NCBI RefSeq assembly: GCF_029633865.1
Contig: NC_079219.1
Coordinates: forward strand, 16,823,810-16,887,809
Reading direction: 5' to 3'
Source: Lampris incognitus
Taxonomy: Eukaryota; Chordata; Actinopteri; Lampriformes; Lampridae
DNA: 64,000 bases
The first letter of the stretch is position 1; every line of letters starts with the position of its first letter. The position numbers were made by a program, and so were the translations under genes. The notes beneath the pieces were generated by a model. The model was given only the letters and a program-made list of their open reading frames with translations, made no database searches and was not told where the DNA came from. This document shows, piece by piece, positions 12,365-23,525 of the stretch.

Positions 12365-14293
12365 ACTGACAAGAGGCAAGATTGAACTGACATTAATGTT
12401 GACCTGGAACATTTAAAAAAAAAATCAAGGGCATTTCCACTTTACTCGTCTTGATGTTTCGAAAAGACAGATGCAGAAAGAAAGGGACTAAAGAATATCA
12501 TAATGAAGGCTCTTGCAGCAGAGAGGTGTAATTTTTGCTGCAAGTCATCAAGACTCATTAGAAGCACATTCTTTAGAAACATCTTACCATTTCTTTCTTC
12601 ACCCGAAGACCAAGAAAAAGAAGTGGAAGAAAAGCCAGATTCAACTCAAAGCACACTCGTGGGGAAACAGCAGTTTGGTCTGCTAGGTCCACTTTATATC
12701 TTGATGAGCCTGAAGACAGGCTCATGAATACTCATCACTTGGAGACAAACACCATAATTGCTGCAAGTGAGTAATTGTCTTATCCACAAACATTCAGAAT
12801 ATTAGTAAAAATACAGAAAGCTTATGTTTTGTTATAAGTGACTTTACATTGTGGGTTCCAGGTATATTTCATGGAAATATCCAATTCAGCAATTACAGTC
12901 ATACCTAAGAGTTATAATGTCTGTCCACTCCACAATCAGTAAAAATAAAACCATCAAACCGACCTAACTTGTCAACAGTAGATGAAGTTTACGACTTATT
13001 AATCTATGCCTTTCTTGTTTTAGTTGATGAAGGCTGTTAGCCATATTCTGTTTTGCACATTTCTGTTATTGATGTTGCAGCATCCATTTTCCCAAGTGTA
13101 GCTTACTGCCTTAAGATAACTGCAGGTTTGTGTTATATAGTCAGCCCCTCCATGATGTATGAAATAGATCCTCCTGAATGACCTTGATCCTATTCTACGT
13201 CAGTACATACAGAAAATGGTGAGACATTTTTATTTTTATTTTTACAGCTCACTCATAATACTTATGTTGTTACATGATTTTTTTAAAATTAAACAAAATT
13301 GAAACTTCTGGCTTTTACTTGTCATTGTTCTTCGATAGAAATATTCTTCATTTCGATCACAAAAGTAAGTAAGAGACATGTTATTTGTTTATTCATTGAC
13401 AGCTTTCTAGAAACCTGAGTTGTTGTCCTAAAATAGCTACAATCACCGTCGGCATTCTGGCTTTATTCACCGTCCCAAGTACTAATTGAAATGTTATGGG
13501 GGTGTGAAAGTCAAACAAGGTCTAAAAGTACCAACATTTTCTGTCTACAACTACAAGTTACATACTCAACAATCAAGCTGGCAGTATTAAGACATGAATT
13601 TCGAATCCCACCTGTGGTTCTTGGTCTAAAGGTTGTCATGTTGAAGATGTTGTGATCGTGTCATAGCTCTTTTGCACTGTCACACTCATTTTGGGTTTTA
13701 GAAGATGGATGGCGGGGCAGGGCAGGAATTCACCCTTAACTAGCATTTATAACCGCGCTTCATTTCCCATGATGTTTTTCTCACAGCTCTCCCATACATA
13801 TTCACAAGCGCATTGCTCTTGTCATGTCATAGTTTTACCCAAAGGGCAAGCTGGAAGTGCACATCCCTGCATATCCCTTTACCCTCCACTGACTCTTTCA
13901 ACTCTGTCATTCTGTCAATTGCCATTACTAACCAGTTAAAAGAAGCATCATAAAGAATTATTCATTTACTTAGCAGTCATGGATTTGTATGTGTGAATCA
14001 TGAGTATATAGATTTGCAAATAGAAACTAATCTCTTCCATATACAGCTACCATTTGTTCCATTGTTTACAAATTGGGGAAGATTTCCATTAGGTTTTTAA
14101 TTATTCCGTTAAAGACTTTCATGCATAAAACAGAAGATTGGAAAAGTAATTACCCACCACACCAAACCCCACCTTCTCACAAAAGAAAAGGCCATATCCC
14201 TACATCCATGAAAATGTTTTGGTTTTTTTTTCCCCCGTTGACATTATTTCAAAATGTCCCTGGACAATTTTCCGTATGGTAAAAATATAATCG
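12365..14293 (+). other. c8orf76 3' UTR and flank
   Basis: No further gene seen. AATAAA lies at 12944-12949, about 580 nt after the stop. The rest is AT-rich with only short chance frames. Confidence 0.5.
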
Positions 14294-14735
14294 AGGCGGC
14301 ATCTGGGTGGTGTGGCGGTCTATTCCGTTGCCTACCAACACGGGGATCGGCAGTTGGAATCCCCGTGTTACCTTCGGCTTGGTCGGGCGTCCCTACAGAC
14401 ACAACTGGCTGTGTCTGTGGGTGGGAAGCCAGATGTGGGTATGTGACCTGGTCGCTGCACTAGTGCCTCCTCTGGTCGGTCGGGGCACCTGTTCGGGGGG
14501 CAGGGGGAACTGGAGGGAATAGCATGATCTTCCCATGCGCTACGTCCCCCTGGCGAAACTCCTCACCGTCAGGTGAAAAGAAGTGGCTAGCGACTCCACA
14601 TGTATCGGAGGAGGCATGTGTTAGTCTGCGGCCCTCCCCAGATTGGCAGAGGGGGTGGAGCAGTGACTGGGATGGCTCGGAAGAGTGGGGGTAATTGGCC
14701 AGATACAATTGGGGAGAAAAAGTGTGGGGGGGGAA
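14294..14735 (+). mobile_element. SINE family A, full-length copy
   Basis: The tRNA-like head (GTGTGGCGGTCTATTCCG as A box, a degenerate B box, then CCCCGTGTTACC) is followed by the family body: GGTCGGGCGTCCCTACAGAC, CTGGTCGCTGCACTAGTGCC, GTGAAAAGAAGTGGC, GGAGGAGGCATGTG, GGCCAGATACAATTGGGGAG. The 3' end runs into a TA/CA-rich tail. Confidence 0.85.
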
Positions 14736-14779
14736 TATATATATACATACATATATATACATATATATACACACATATA

Positions 14780-15980
14780 TACACTACCGTTCAAAAGTTT
14801 GGGATCACCCAAACAATTTTGTGTTTTCCATGAAAAGTCACACTTATTCACCACCATATGTTGTGAAATGAATAGAAAATAGAGTCAAGACATTGACAAG
14901 GTTAGAAATAATGATTTGTATTTGAAATAAGATTTTTTTTACATCAAACTTTGCTTTCGTCAAAGAATCCTCCATTTGCAGCAATTACAGCATTGCAGAC
15001 CTTTGGCATTCTAGCTGTTAATTTGTTGAGGTAATCTGGAGAAATTGCACCCCACGCTTCCAGAAGCAGCTCCCACAAGTTGGATTGGTTGGATGGGCAC
15101 TTCTTTGAGCAGATTGAGTTTCTGGAGCATCACATTTGTGGGGTCAATTAAACGCTCAAAATGGCCAGAAAAAGAGAACTTTCATCTGAAACTCGACAGT
15201 CTATTCTTGTTCTTAGAAATGAAGGCTATTCCATGCGAGAAATTGCTAAGAAATTGCAGATTTCCTACACCGGTGTGTACTACTCCCTTCAGAGGACAGC
15301 ACAAACAGGCTCTAACCAGAGTAGAAAAAGAAGTGGGAGGCCGCGTTGCACAACTGAGCAAGAAGATAAGTACATTAGAGTCTCTAGTTTGAGAAACAGA
15401 CGCCTCACAGGTCCCCAACTGGCATCTTCATTAAATAGTACCTGTTAGAGCCTGTTTGTGCTGTCCTCTGAAGGGAGTAGTAAACACCGGTGTAGGAAAT
15501 CTTCAATTTCTTAGCAATTTCTCGCATGGAATAGCCTTCATTTCTAAGAACAAGAATAGACTGTCGAGTTTCAGATGAAAGTTCTCTTTTTCTGGCCATT
15601 TTGAGCGTTTAATTGACCCCACAAATGTGATGCTCCAGAAACTCAATCTGCTCAAAGAAGTGCCCATCCAACCAATCCAACTTGTGGGAGCTGCTTCTGG
15701 AAGCGTGGGGTGCAATTTCTCCAGATTACCTCAACAAATTAACAGCTAGAATGCCAAAGGTCTGCAATGCTGTAATTGCTGCAAATGGAGGATTCTTTGA
15801 CGAAAGCAAAGTTTGATGTAAAAAAAATCTTATTTCAAATACAAATCATTATTTCTAACCTTGTCAATGTCTTGACTCTATTTTCTATTCGTTTCACAAC
15901 ATATGGTGGTGAATAAGTGTGACTTTTCATGGAAAACACAAAATTGTTTGGGTGATCCCAAACTTTTGAACGGTAGTGTA
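14780..15980. mobile_element. fold-back Tc1-like element with 537-bp inverted arms
   Basis: The left arm is 14780-15316, the loop about 15317-15443, and the right arm 15444-15980. The right arm is the reverse complement of the left with only scattered substitutions and equal length. The outer ends are TACACTACCGTTCAAAAGTT and its complement, bounded by TA, the Tc1/mariner target. Each arm holds the start of a Tc1-type transposase (MARKRELSSETRQSILVLRN, then YSMREIAKKL, a paired-like helix-turn-helix). The left copy continues into the loop (RKRSGRPRCTTEQEDKYIR) and stops after about 95 codons. No catalytic DDE half is present, so the element is non-autonomous. It sits in the TA/CA repeat at the tail of the preceding SINE. 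Confidence 0.9.
15161..15448 (+). pseudogene. truncated Tc1 transposase N-terminus (DNA-binding part only)
   Basis: The frame of 95 codons begins MARKRELSSETRQ and covers the first HTH (IAKKLQISYTGVYYSL) and the GRPR AT-hook-like motif (SGRPRCTTEQ), then part of the second HTH (RRLTGPQLASSLN). The catalytic domain is absent. A second, inverted copy of the first 50 codons lies at 15599-15450 on the minus strand. It could in principle encode an end-binding fragment, but nothing shows expression. Confidence 0.75.
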
Positions 15981-16085
<105 letters not shown>

Positions 16086-16429
16086 TGTTTTTTTCCAGAA
16101 ACCATCAATGGTGTAGATAAAAGTGCTCAACATATTATATATTATATTATTATATTATTATATTTCGATTTCAGGGGTTTCGGGGGGATTTCGATATAAC
16201 ATTTCCACCCTTGCAGTTCTCAGTATGAGTTGTCAAATGTGTTTTTATGAGCGCACATTTTCTCTGTATTGCTAAATGGCTGAGATAACGTCATCGTGAT
16301 TGGGATAATTCAGTGGGGGTTTTTTTTTTTTGCATTAACCTTTATCTGATGGTACAATTACCTGAGCTGTGCCTTTCCCTATTTAAGTATTCATACATGC
16401 CATCAAAAAACCCAATGAAATTACACCAG

Positions 16430-18775
16430 CAGTTACAGCACCTCGCCCGGAAAAGGGAAACCGGGGCCCCCTCTTGGAGTCAGACCTGGGAAGGGAGCTC
16501 GCTGGCGAGTGTCTGGTGGCCAGGCCCGGTCGGGCCCAGCCCGAAGAAACAACATGGAGCCACCACCCCGTGGACACACCACACGCGGGGATAAGCATTG
16601 GGGTAGGGTGCAATGCAGGCCGGGTGGCAGGCAAAGGTGGGGATGGGGCGTGCTGACTTCTGGCATCGCAGATTGGTCCTCGGGACATGGAATGTCACAT
16701 CTCTGGCAGGGAAGGAGCCTGAGCTAGTGTGGGAGGTGGAGCAGTTCCAACTAGATATAGTTGGGCTCACCTCCACACATAGCATGGGCTCTGGTACCAA
16801 ATTCCTGGAGAGGGGCTGGACTCATTACTTTTCTGGAGTTGGCCAAGGTGACAGGTGCTGGGCGGGTGTGGGGATACTCACAAGTCCCCGTTTGAGCACC
16901 GCCGTGTTGGAGTTCTCCCTGGGGAATGAGAGGATCACCTCTATACGACTGTGAGTCGCTGGGGGGAAGGCTCTGACTATTGTGTGTGCTTATGCACCAA
17001 ATAGCAGTTTGGAGTATCCGGCCTTCTTGGAGTCTCTGGGTGGTGTCCTGGATAGGGCTCCACTTCAGGACTCTATAGTTCTGCTGGGGGACTTCAACGT
17101 TCACGTGGGCAATAATAGAGAAACCTGGAGGGGTGTGATTGGGATGAACAGCTTCCCCGATCTGAACCCGAGCGGTGCCTTGTTATTGGACTTCTGTGCG
17201 AGTCATGGATTGGCCATAACAAACACCATGTTCGAACATAAGGTAGTTCATAAGCGAACTTGGTACCAGAACACCTTAGTCCGAAGATCAATGATAGACT
17301 TTGTAGTTGTATCATCAGATCTGCAGCCGTATGTTTTGGACTCTCGGGTGACGAGAGGAGCAGAGCTGTCAACTGATCACCACCTGGGGATGAGTTGGAT
17401 CAGATGGTGGGGAGGGCTGCCAGACAGACCTGGCAAACCCAAACGTGTAATTAGGGTGAACTGTGAACGTCTGGGCGAGACCCCCCCTGCCTGTGAGGTC
17501 TTCAACTTCCACCTCCAGAAGAAGTTCTCATGTAACCCGAGGAAGGCTGGGGACATGGAGTCTGAGTGGGCCATGTTCAAAGCCTCTATTGCAGATGTGG
17601 CAGGCAGGAGCTGTGGTCATAATGTAATCTGTCCCTGTCGAGGTGGCAACCTAAGAACCTGCTGGTGGACACCGGCAGTGAGGGAAGCCGTCAGGCGGAA
17701 GAAGGAGACCTTTCGGACTTGGTTGGCCTAGGGGTCTCCTGAAGCAGCAGACAGATACCGGGAGGCCTGAAGGGCTGCTGCTTCGGCAGTCGCGGAAGCA
17801 AAAACTAGGGTGTGGGAGGAGTTCGGCAAGGCTATGGAGGAGGACTTTTGGTTGGCCTCAAGGAAGTTCTGGCAAACCATCCGGCGACTCAGGAAGGGGA
17901 AACAGGGCTTGACTCTGGCTGTGTTCAGCCAGGGAGGGGAACTGTTGACTCGGACTGGGGATGTTGTCATTTAGTGGAAAGAACACTTTGAGGAGCTCCT
18001 GAACCTGACTAACATGTCCTCAGTGGAGGAGGTAGAGTCTGAAGACTCAGGGGAAGCCCACCCATATCCCTGGCAGAGGTCTCTGAGCTAGTTAAAAAGC
18101 TCCTCGGTGGCAAGACGCTAGGTGTGGATGAGATTTGCCCTGAGCTGCTGAAGGCTCTGGACATTGTTGGGCTGTCTTGGTTGACACGCCTCTTCAGTGT
18201 TGCGTGGAGGTCGGGGATAGTACCTGTGAGGTGGCAGACTGGGGTGGTGGTTCCCATATTTAAAAAGGGGGACTGGAGGGTGTGCGCCAATTATCGGGGC
18301 ATCACATTGCTCAGCCTCCCTGGGAAAGTCTACTCTAGGGTGCTGGAAAGGAGGCTCCGACCGATTGTCGAACCTCAGATCCAAGAGGAACAATGCAGAG
18401 TCCGTCCTGGTCGTGGAACAACGAACCAACTCTTTATGCTTGTGGAAGTGCTGAGGGGGGCATGAGAGTTTGACCAGCCAGTCTACATGTGTTTTGTGGA
18501 CTTGGAGAAGGCTTATGACCGTGTAACCCGGGGCACTCTGTGGGGGGTACTGCGGGAGTATGGGGTACCGGGGCAGTTGCTACAAGCCATCTGGTCCTTG
18601 TATAGCCAAAGTGAGAGCTGTGTCCGCATTCTTAGCACAAAGTCAAACATGTTTTCGGTGGGTGTCGGATTCCGCCAAGGTTGTCCCTTGTCTCCGATTC
18701 TGTTTGTGATATTCATGGACAGGATCTCATGGACAGCAGGTCTCCATGGACAGTCAGCACACGTTATCTTGTAGT
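16430..18775 (+). mobile_element. decayed LINE with AP-endonuclease and reverse transcriptase domains
   Basis: The endonuclease part is readable from 16676 (LGTWNVTSLAGKE) through 16982-17731 ([45 protein letters not shown]). The RT part follows from 18112 (KTLGVDEICPELLK, VPIFKKGDWRVCANYRGITL, CFVDLEKAYDRV, GVGFRQGCPLSPILFVIFMD). Several stops interrupt the frame, for example after RTWLA at 17731 and in the linker to the RT. The copy ends just after the FRQGCPLSPILF block, so the YADD box, thumb and 3' end are missing. Clade is not resolved (I/Nimb-like or RTE-like). Confidence 0.85.
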
Positions 18776-19257
18776 CTGAGCAGGTTTAAGATTCATATCA
18801 CGCACTTCCGAATCGAGCCTCAGACCAGTCAGATAATATCAAACATGTCTGATTTTTACGACTGGAATCTGGATGAGTCTTAACGTTTTTTGCTGTTAAT
18901 CACCTCACACTACACAAGCATGTGTGTGCTCCTCTAAGATTGGAAAGAGTAGAAATCTGCAAATTTAAAAGTGTGCGGTGCCTTGTTTTTTCAGTCTGAT
19001 GCAGTTATAAAAGTCATGTAGTCTCTGGGTCTTTAATTGCTTCTGATCTATTTGAGCCTTCTCAACTATTGCAGCAGAACCTGAGTCTGCCTTTTTTTTG
19101 GACTCATACAGAGTATTATTGACCATGTGTCAAAACCGGATTTCATGATCAGTAGCTTTACCAGTAAAACATGAAACGCCATATAAATATCTAGGTACAT
19201 ATAATTACCTTAACATACATACTAGGTACATACATTTGAATGTCCTGGCGTCAACGT
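18776..19257 (-). other. fam83a 3' flank
   Basis: Non-coding. It probably holds the fam83a 3' UTR on the minus strand. No poly(A) signal could be assigned with confidence. Confidence 0.4.
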
Positions 19258-20481
19258 CTAACTCTTGCTTATGTTCTGATTGAGTAGTGATCCTTTAAAC
19301 AGTGCATTGTGTCTGTCAGTCAGGCCGTTAGTGCGACTCAGTGACATTACCACATTACTCTGAAACGGCCTCGAGCTCAGCTGCCCACCAGTCATCTGTC
19401 CGGTCCCGTAGGTGCTGGCAAAGGACCTGTGGCGAACCACTGGTGTGGTTCTTGTGGCATAACTCTGGGGAGTAAACAGCTGGCAGTTGGGCTGTACTTG
19501 TCTCTTGGTTCCCATAGTTGGCAAGGTGTCTAAATGGGGCTGAAGATGGGACTGCATAATTGTTCCTGTACGTACAGATGATGAGTTTGTATCGGGACGC
19601 TCTACTCTCAGCTGTGTTTGACAGTGGGACTGGAGGATCCTCTGAGGGAAAACTTGCCTCTTGGCTCTCAGGGAGGACTTCTGAATTTCCAACCAAGGAG
19701 TGAGGCTCCTTATCTGGGTGGAGGAGCATTGGTGGTCTGCCCCAGTCTGTACCTGCTGTGAATTGAAAGAGGATGGCACTTGGGAAGGACTAGATAGAGG
19801 ATCTGCCTTTATGGTCATGGTTAGTGCGTCGTTCCTCTGTCTTCCTAGTAAGTTTAGGCCTACAGCGATGCCAGAAAGCATTGGTCTGTTGTATCTACTT
19901 ATTTCTTGAGAGAATAGGCCTGTAGCACCAACAATAAGATGGGCAGGAGCATCAAGGTTTAAGTTTGGCTTGGAGGTGAGTTTGTAATGTATATCCTGCA
20001 TCTTGTTTTCTGTACAACTCCTAAGTCTGTTTTTCTGTTCCTGTTCATATGTCTGAATTGAAGTCAGACCTGGGGAATCAGTGAAGAGAGGATTTGAGTC
20101 TTGAACACTCACAGTCCTCTTAGCTCCCATGTCAGTAATAGAGTCAAACGAACCATAAGGGACTTTGGTCTGATCAAGATGTTTTAGATGATTTGGTATC
20201 TGGCTCTGATTCTGAATAAGAGGTTCTGTTTGAGCTTGTGATTGGCTTTTGTTCTGCATTAGGGCCTCCATATTGGTTTGTGCATGCTGGGTGGACAGAT
20301 CCCAGTAAGTCTTCCTCGGATTCACTTTTAATATACTCTGAGGCGCAGCAGAGAAGGAGGGGATTGGTTCGGAGCTAGCGTAGAGTCTCAGAAACTCCTG
20401 ATGGAAGGGTGTGACAGCTCCACCTGTGAGGAGAACAGCAAAACTTCGGTGGACCTGCCAGGACAGCCAAGAGAAACTGAG

Positions 20482-20536
<55 letters not shown>

Positions 20537-23525
20537 TAGAGCACCATGATGGAACTTAGGTGGAACTGAAAAACTGAAGAGTCATGGAAGTCTTATAATA
20601 ATGACTTCAACACAATGAGCTATATACAATTCATTGTCATCTCTATATTCACAGAACGCATCGCTATTTTCAAGCAATCCCAAAATGGGATTTCCCCGCC
20701 CTTTTTCTCCCCAATTGTACCCATCCAATTACCCCACTCTTCCAAGTCGTCCCGGTCGCTGCTCCACCCCCTCTGCCGATCCAGGGAGGGCTGCAGACTA
20801 CCACATGCCTCCTCTGATATATGTGGAGTCGCCAGCCACTTCTTTTCACCTGACAGTGAGGAGTTTTGCCAGGGGGACGTAGTGCATGGGAGGATCACGC
20901 TATTCCCCCCAGTTCCCCTTCCCCCTCCCCCACGAACAGGCTCCCCAACTGACCAGAGGAGGCGCTAGTGCAGCGACCAAGACACATACCCACATCCCGC
21001 TTCCCACCTGCAGACACAGCCAATTGTGTCTGTAGGGACGCCCGACCAAGCCGGAGGTAACATGGGGATTCGAACCAGGATCCCCATGTTGGTAGGCAAC
21101 GGAATAGACCACTACGCTACCTGGACGCCCAGGATTTCTTCTTTTTTTTTAAAGTTTACAATGACAACTGTCTTACTCCTGTCTATCTCTGTCCTCCTTG
21201 ATCTGTTTGTTTGAATGTGGTCGTTTTCGCATTCAAATGTGTAAGAATGTTTGCATGTGTATATGCTTGGTGTTGTGTTGTGTACCTGTATGTGCCTGTC
21301 AGCACCTCAGTCCAGTCGGTGATGATAAAACTCTCTGTAATCTGACCAGTCAGCTTCCTGCCTGTCTTCGCACAGTAAGTCTGTCCATTCACGCTACATA
21401 CCAGTATTTTCTGTATGTGGACACAGAGAGAAATTGAGAGATGGGGAGACAGAGACAGAAAGAGCGAACGATGTTTAAGTATTGCGGTGAAGCGGACTCC
21501 GTCCTGCTTCTACAAACAAACAGACAAAGACGACATGCACTGCAGCAGGAGTTGACAGACTTTCATGGTGGGACACGCAACAAAAGGTGGCGGGAGAGAA
21601 CGAGGAACAGACAGCAGAGACTCACAGAGAAGTGCTTAATGTCGATGTTGAGGTCCTGACACATGCTGGAGAACAAGTTTAGATTGAGATGGTCCAACAG
21701 CAGATGAATGGACACGTTCCTCTTCCTGCTGGCCTCCAGGAGGTCACACAACAGCTCTGCGTCACTGAAGGTATCCATCACTATGGCCAGGGACTACACA
21801 CACACGAACTCTGTCAAACATGCACACACAAAAGCACAACGATCTCCACATGGACCAGAAAACATGCGCCATACCCTTGAAGCCTTCCTGATAAACTCTC
21901 TAACCAGATCTTTCATGCAGGCTGCCCCATTGTCAGACTGGAAGTAAACATCCACACTGGGCGGACCCAGCACGGGATCACGCCAGCCCCCATCTGAAAG
22001 AAGAAAATCAAAAACGATACTGAGAATGAAACGAGAGAAGATAAATCATTCTTTTACTTTGAATGGAGGTAAAGCAGCACACCAGGCTAATAAAATGCTA
22101 CCTTTATTTTTAACCTGGGTGAAATTACAATGGTCTCCAACTGAGAGGGAACAGCAGTTGGTGTTTTTGATTGCCTTTTTATGTTGCACCTTATCGTTAA
22201 ATTCTTGTGAAAATCTCCATCCATTTTGTGCTTTGGTCTTACACAACTGCTTTGGAATTTGGGAATCAGGGATGGCTCTTTTGTATATCGTATATTATGA
22301 CGGACAACTGCGTGACATATCCAAGGCAGCTTCACTTTGTATTTAAATACGTGTTACAATATCCAACATATATGATAAACAAACTGACTAAAATGACCTG
22401 CAAGAGGGGCACTCAGCATAATTTGACGAACACTAGAACAAATATTCTGTTGAATCTACTGAACTGTAGTCCTTCTAGCCATTAAACAAGTTCAGCTTCT
22501 TGCATCTCTCTTGTATTTGCAGTATGTACTGTGGAAACCATTGTAGAAGTACCGCATACCATTTACACGGCCAAGATCCAGCGTCGGTGTTAAAGAATCA
22601 CTGTCTGTGCACACTGCATGACATTGAGTAAGGGAGTCAGCAGACAGTTTCTCTAACTCTTCATCATCCTCATCAGCATCTGCTATATGGGTAAATCATT
22701 GACCATGAAATAAAGAGTTAAATTACTGAGACTATACAACAACACACGGGGACCATAAATTGTAAGCCCCTGCAATTTAAGGAGAGAGCGAGACAGAGAC
22801 AGAGACAGACAGACATTGACTGGCTGATGAAAACACATCTTCGTTATGATGCAATAACACCACGACCATCATCATCATCGGCTGTATGTGTAACTCACAA
22901 CCACAAGATAGAGTTAAATCGCAGTGTCCGCTGATGCAGTGATAAAATAAAGTTTCATGCCATAAATTGTTCTGCATTTTAAGGCGGGTTGGCCAAAATT
23001 TTGCAGGCTGTGCGCTAAAAATAAACCTATACACCTCAACAATGCCGAGTAAAAAGCTGCATCACCAAAAAATAAACACAGACAGACAGGTAGATACATA
23101 TAGATACATAGGTTCCTAGTGAATGGATGAAGATGAGAACAACTGTCTTTGCTATAACACAGGCCTGATCCTAAACAGACAAATCCTCATTTACAACCTG
23201 CTCGTCCATGCTTCACATTCGCCAGAATGTAGCTCTTCTCCTGGTCCGACAGGAAGTCCACTTCCCCCTCGGCGTCCAGCATCTTCCGGTACTCCTGCAG
23301 GCCACAGCTTAGCAGGCAATCTGCGGCCAGGCGCGCGCTCTCGTTATGACTCAGGTCCAAATCCGCTCCGACGGCCGACGGGTCGGAGAAAGACGAGGAG
23401 GAGGTGGATGAAAAGGAGGAAGAGGAAAAGGAGGGGGCAATGCGGAGGTCCTGGACACGTCTCCTCACCTTCCCCATGGGCTTTGACCTCATGTGCCCCA
23501 GTATGGAGAGCCCGTTTGAATCCAT
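19258..23525 (-). CDS. fam83a: fam83a, FAM83 family (DUF1669, PLD-like) protein with long C-terminal tail
   Basis: Six coding exons on the minus strand: 23525-23198, 22682-22560, 21993-21875, 21793-21626, 21410-21286, 20476-19258. Phases agree across all joins; about 693 aa. The N-terminus has MGKVRRRVQDLRIAP, HNESARLAADCLL and EGEVDFLSDQEKSYI, matching FAM83A. The DUF1669 fold follows: VDVYFQSDNGAACMKDLVRE, SLAIVMDTFSDAELLCDLLE, RNVSIHLLLD, YCAKTGRKLTGQI, SFIITDWTEVLTGTY, then FSWLSWQVHRS and FHQEFLRLYASSEPIPSF. FAM83 proteins lack working PLD catalysis and anchor CK1 kinases; FAM83A is linked to EGFR/RAS signalling. The last exon encodes 405 residues rich in Gln, Ser, Asn and Thr, so this protein is well over human length (434 aa). 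Synteny beside c8orf76 and tbc1d31 supports the symbol. The exon 1 donor (GTTGTA) is weak. Confidence 0.93.
20489..20533. repeat. CA repeat beside the fam83a exon 6 acceptor
   Basis: On the gene strand it reads (GT)n followed by ACTTCCTCAG and the exon, so the repeat ends about 12 nt before the splice site and replaces most of the usual pyrimidine tract. Confidence 0.9.
20695..21131 (-). mobile_element. SINE family A in fam83a intron 5
   Basis: Minus-strand copy. The tRNA-like head is at the high-coordinate end (complement of GGATTCGAACC near 21070) and the tail GGGGAGAAAAAG is near 20700. GGATTTC at 20688-20694 and 21132-21138 is a probable 7-bp target duplication. Confidence 0.85.
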
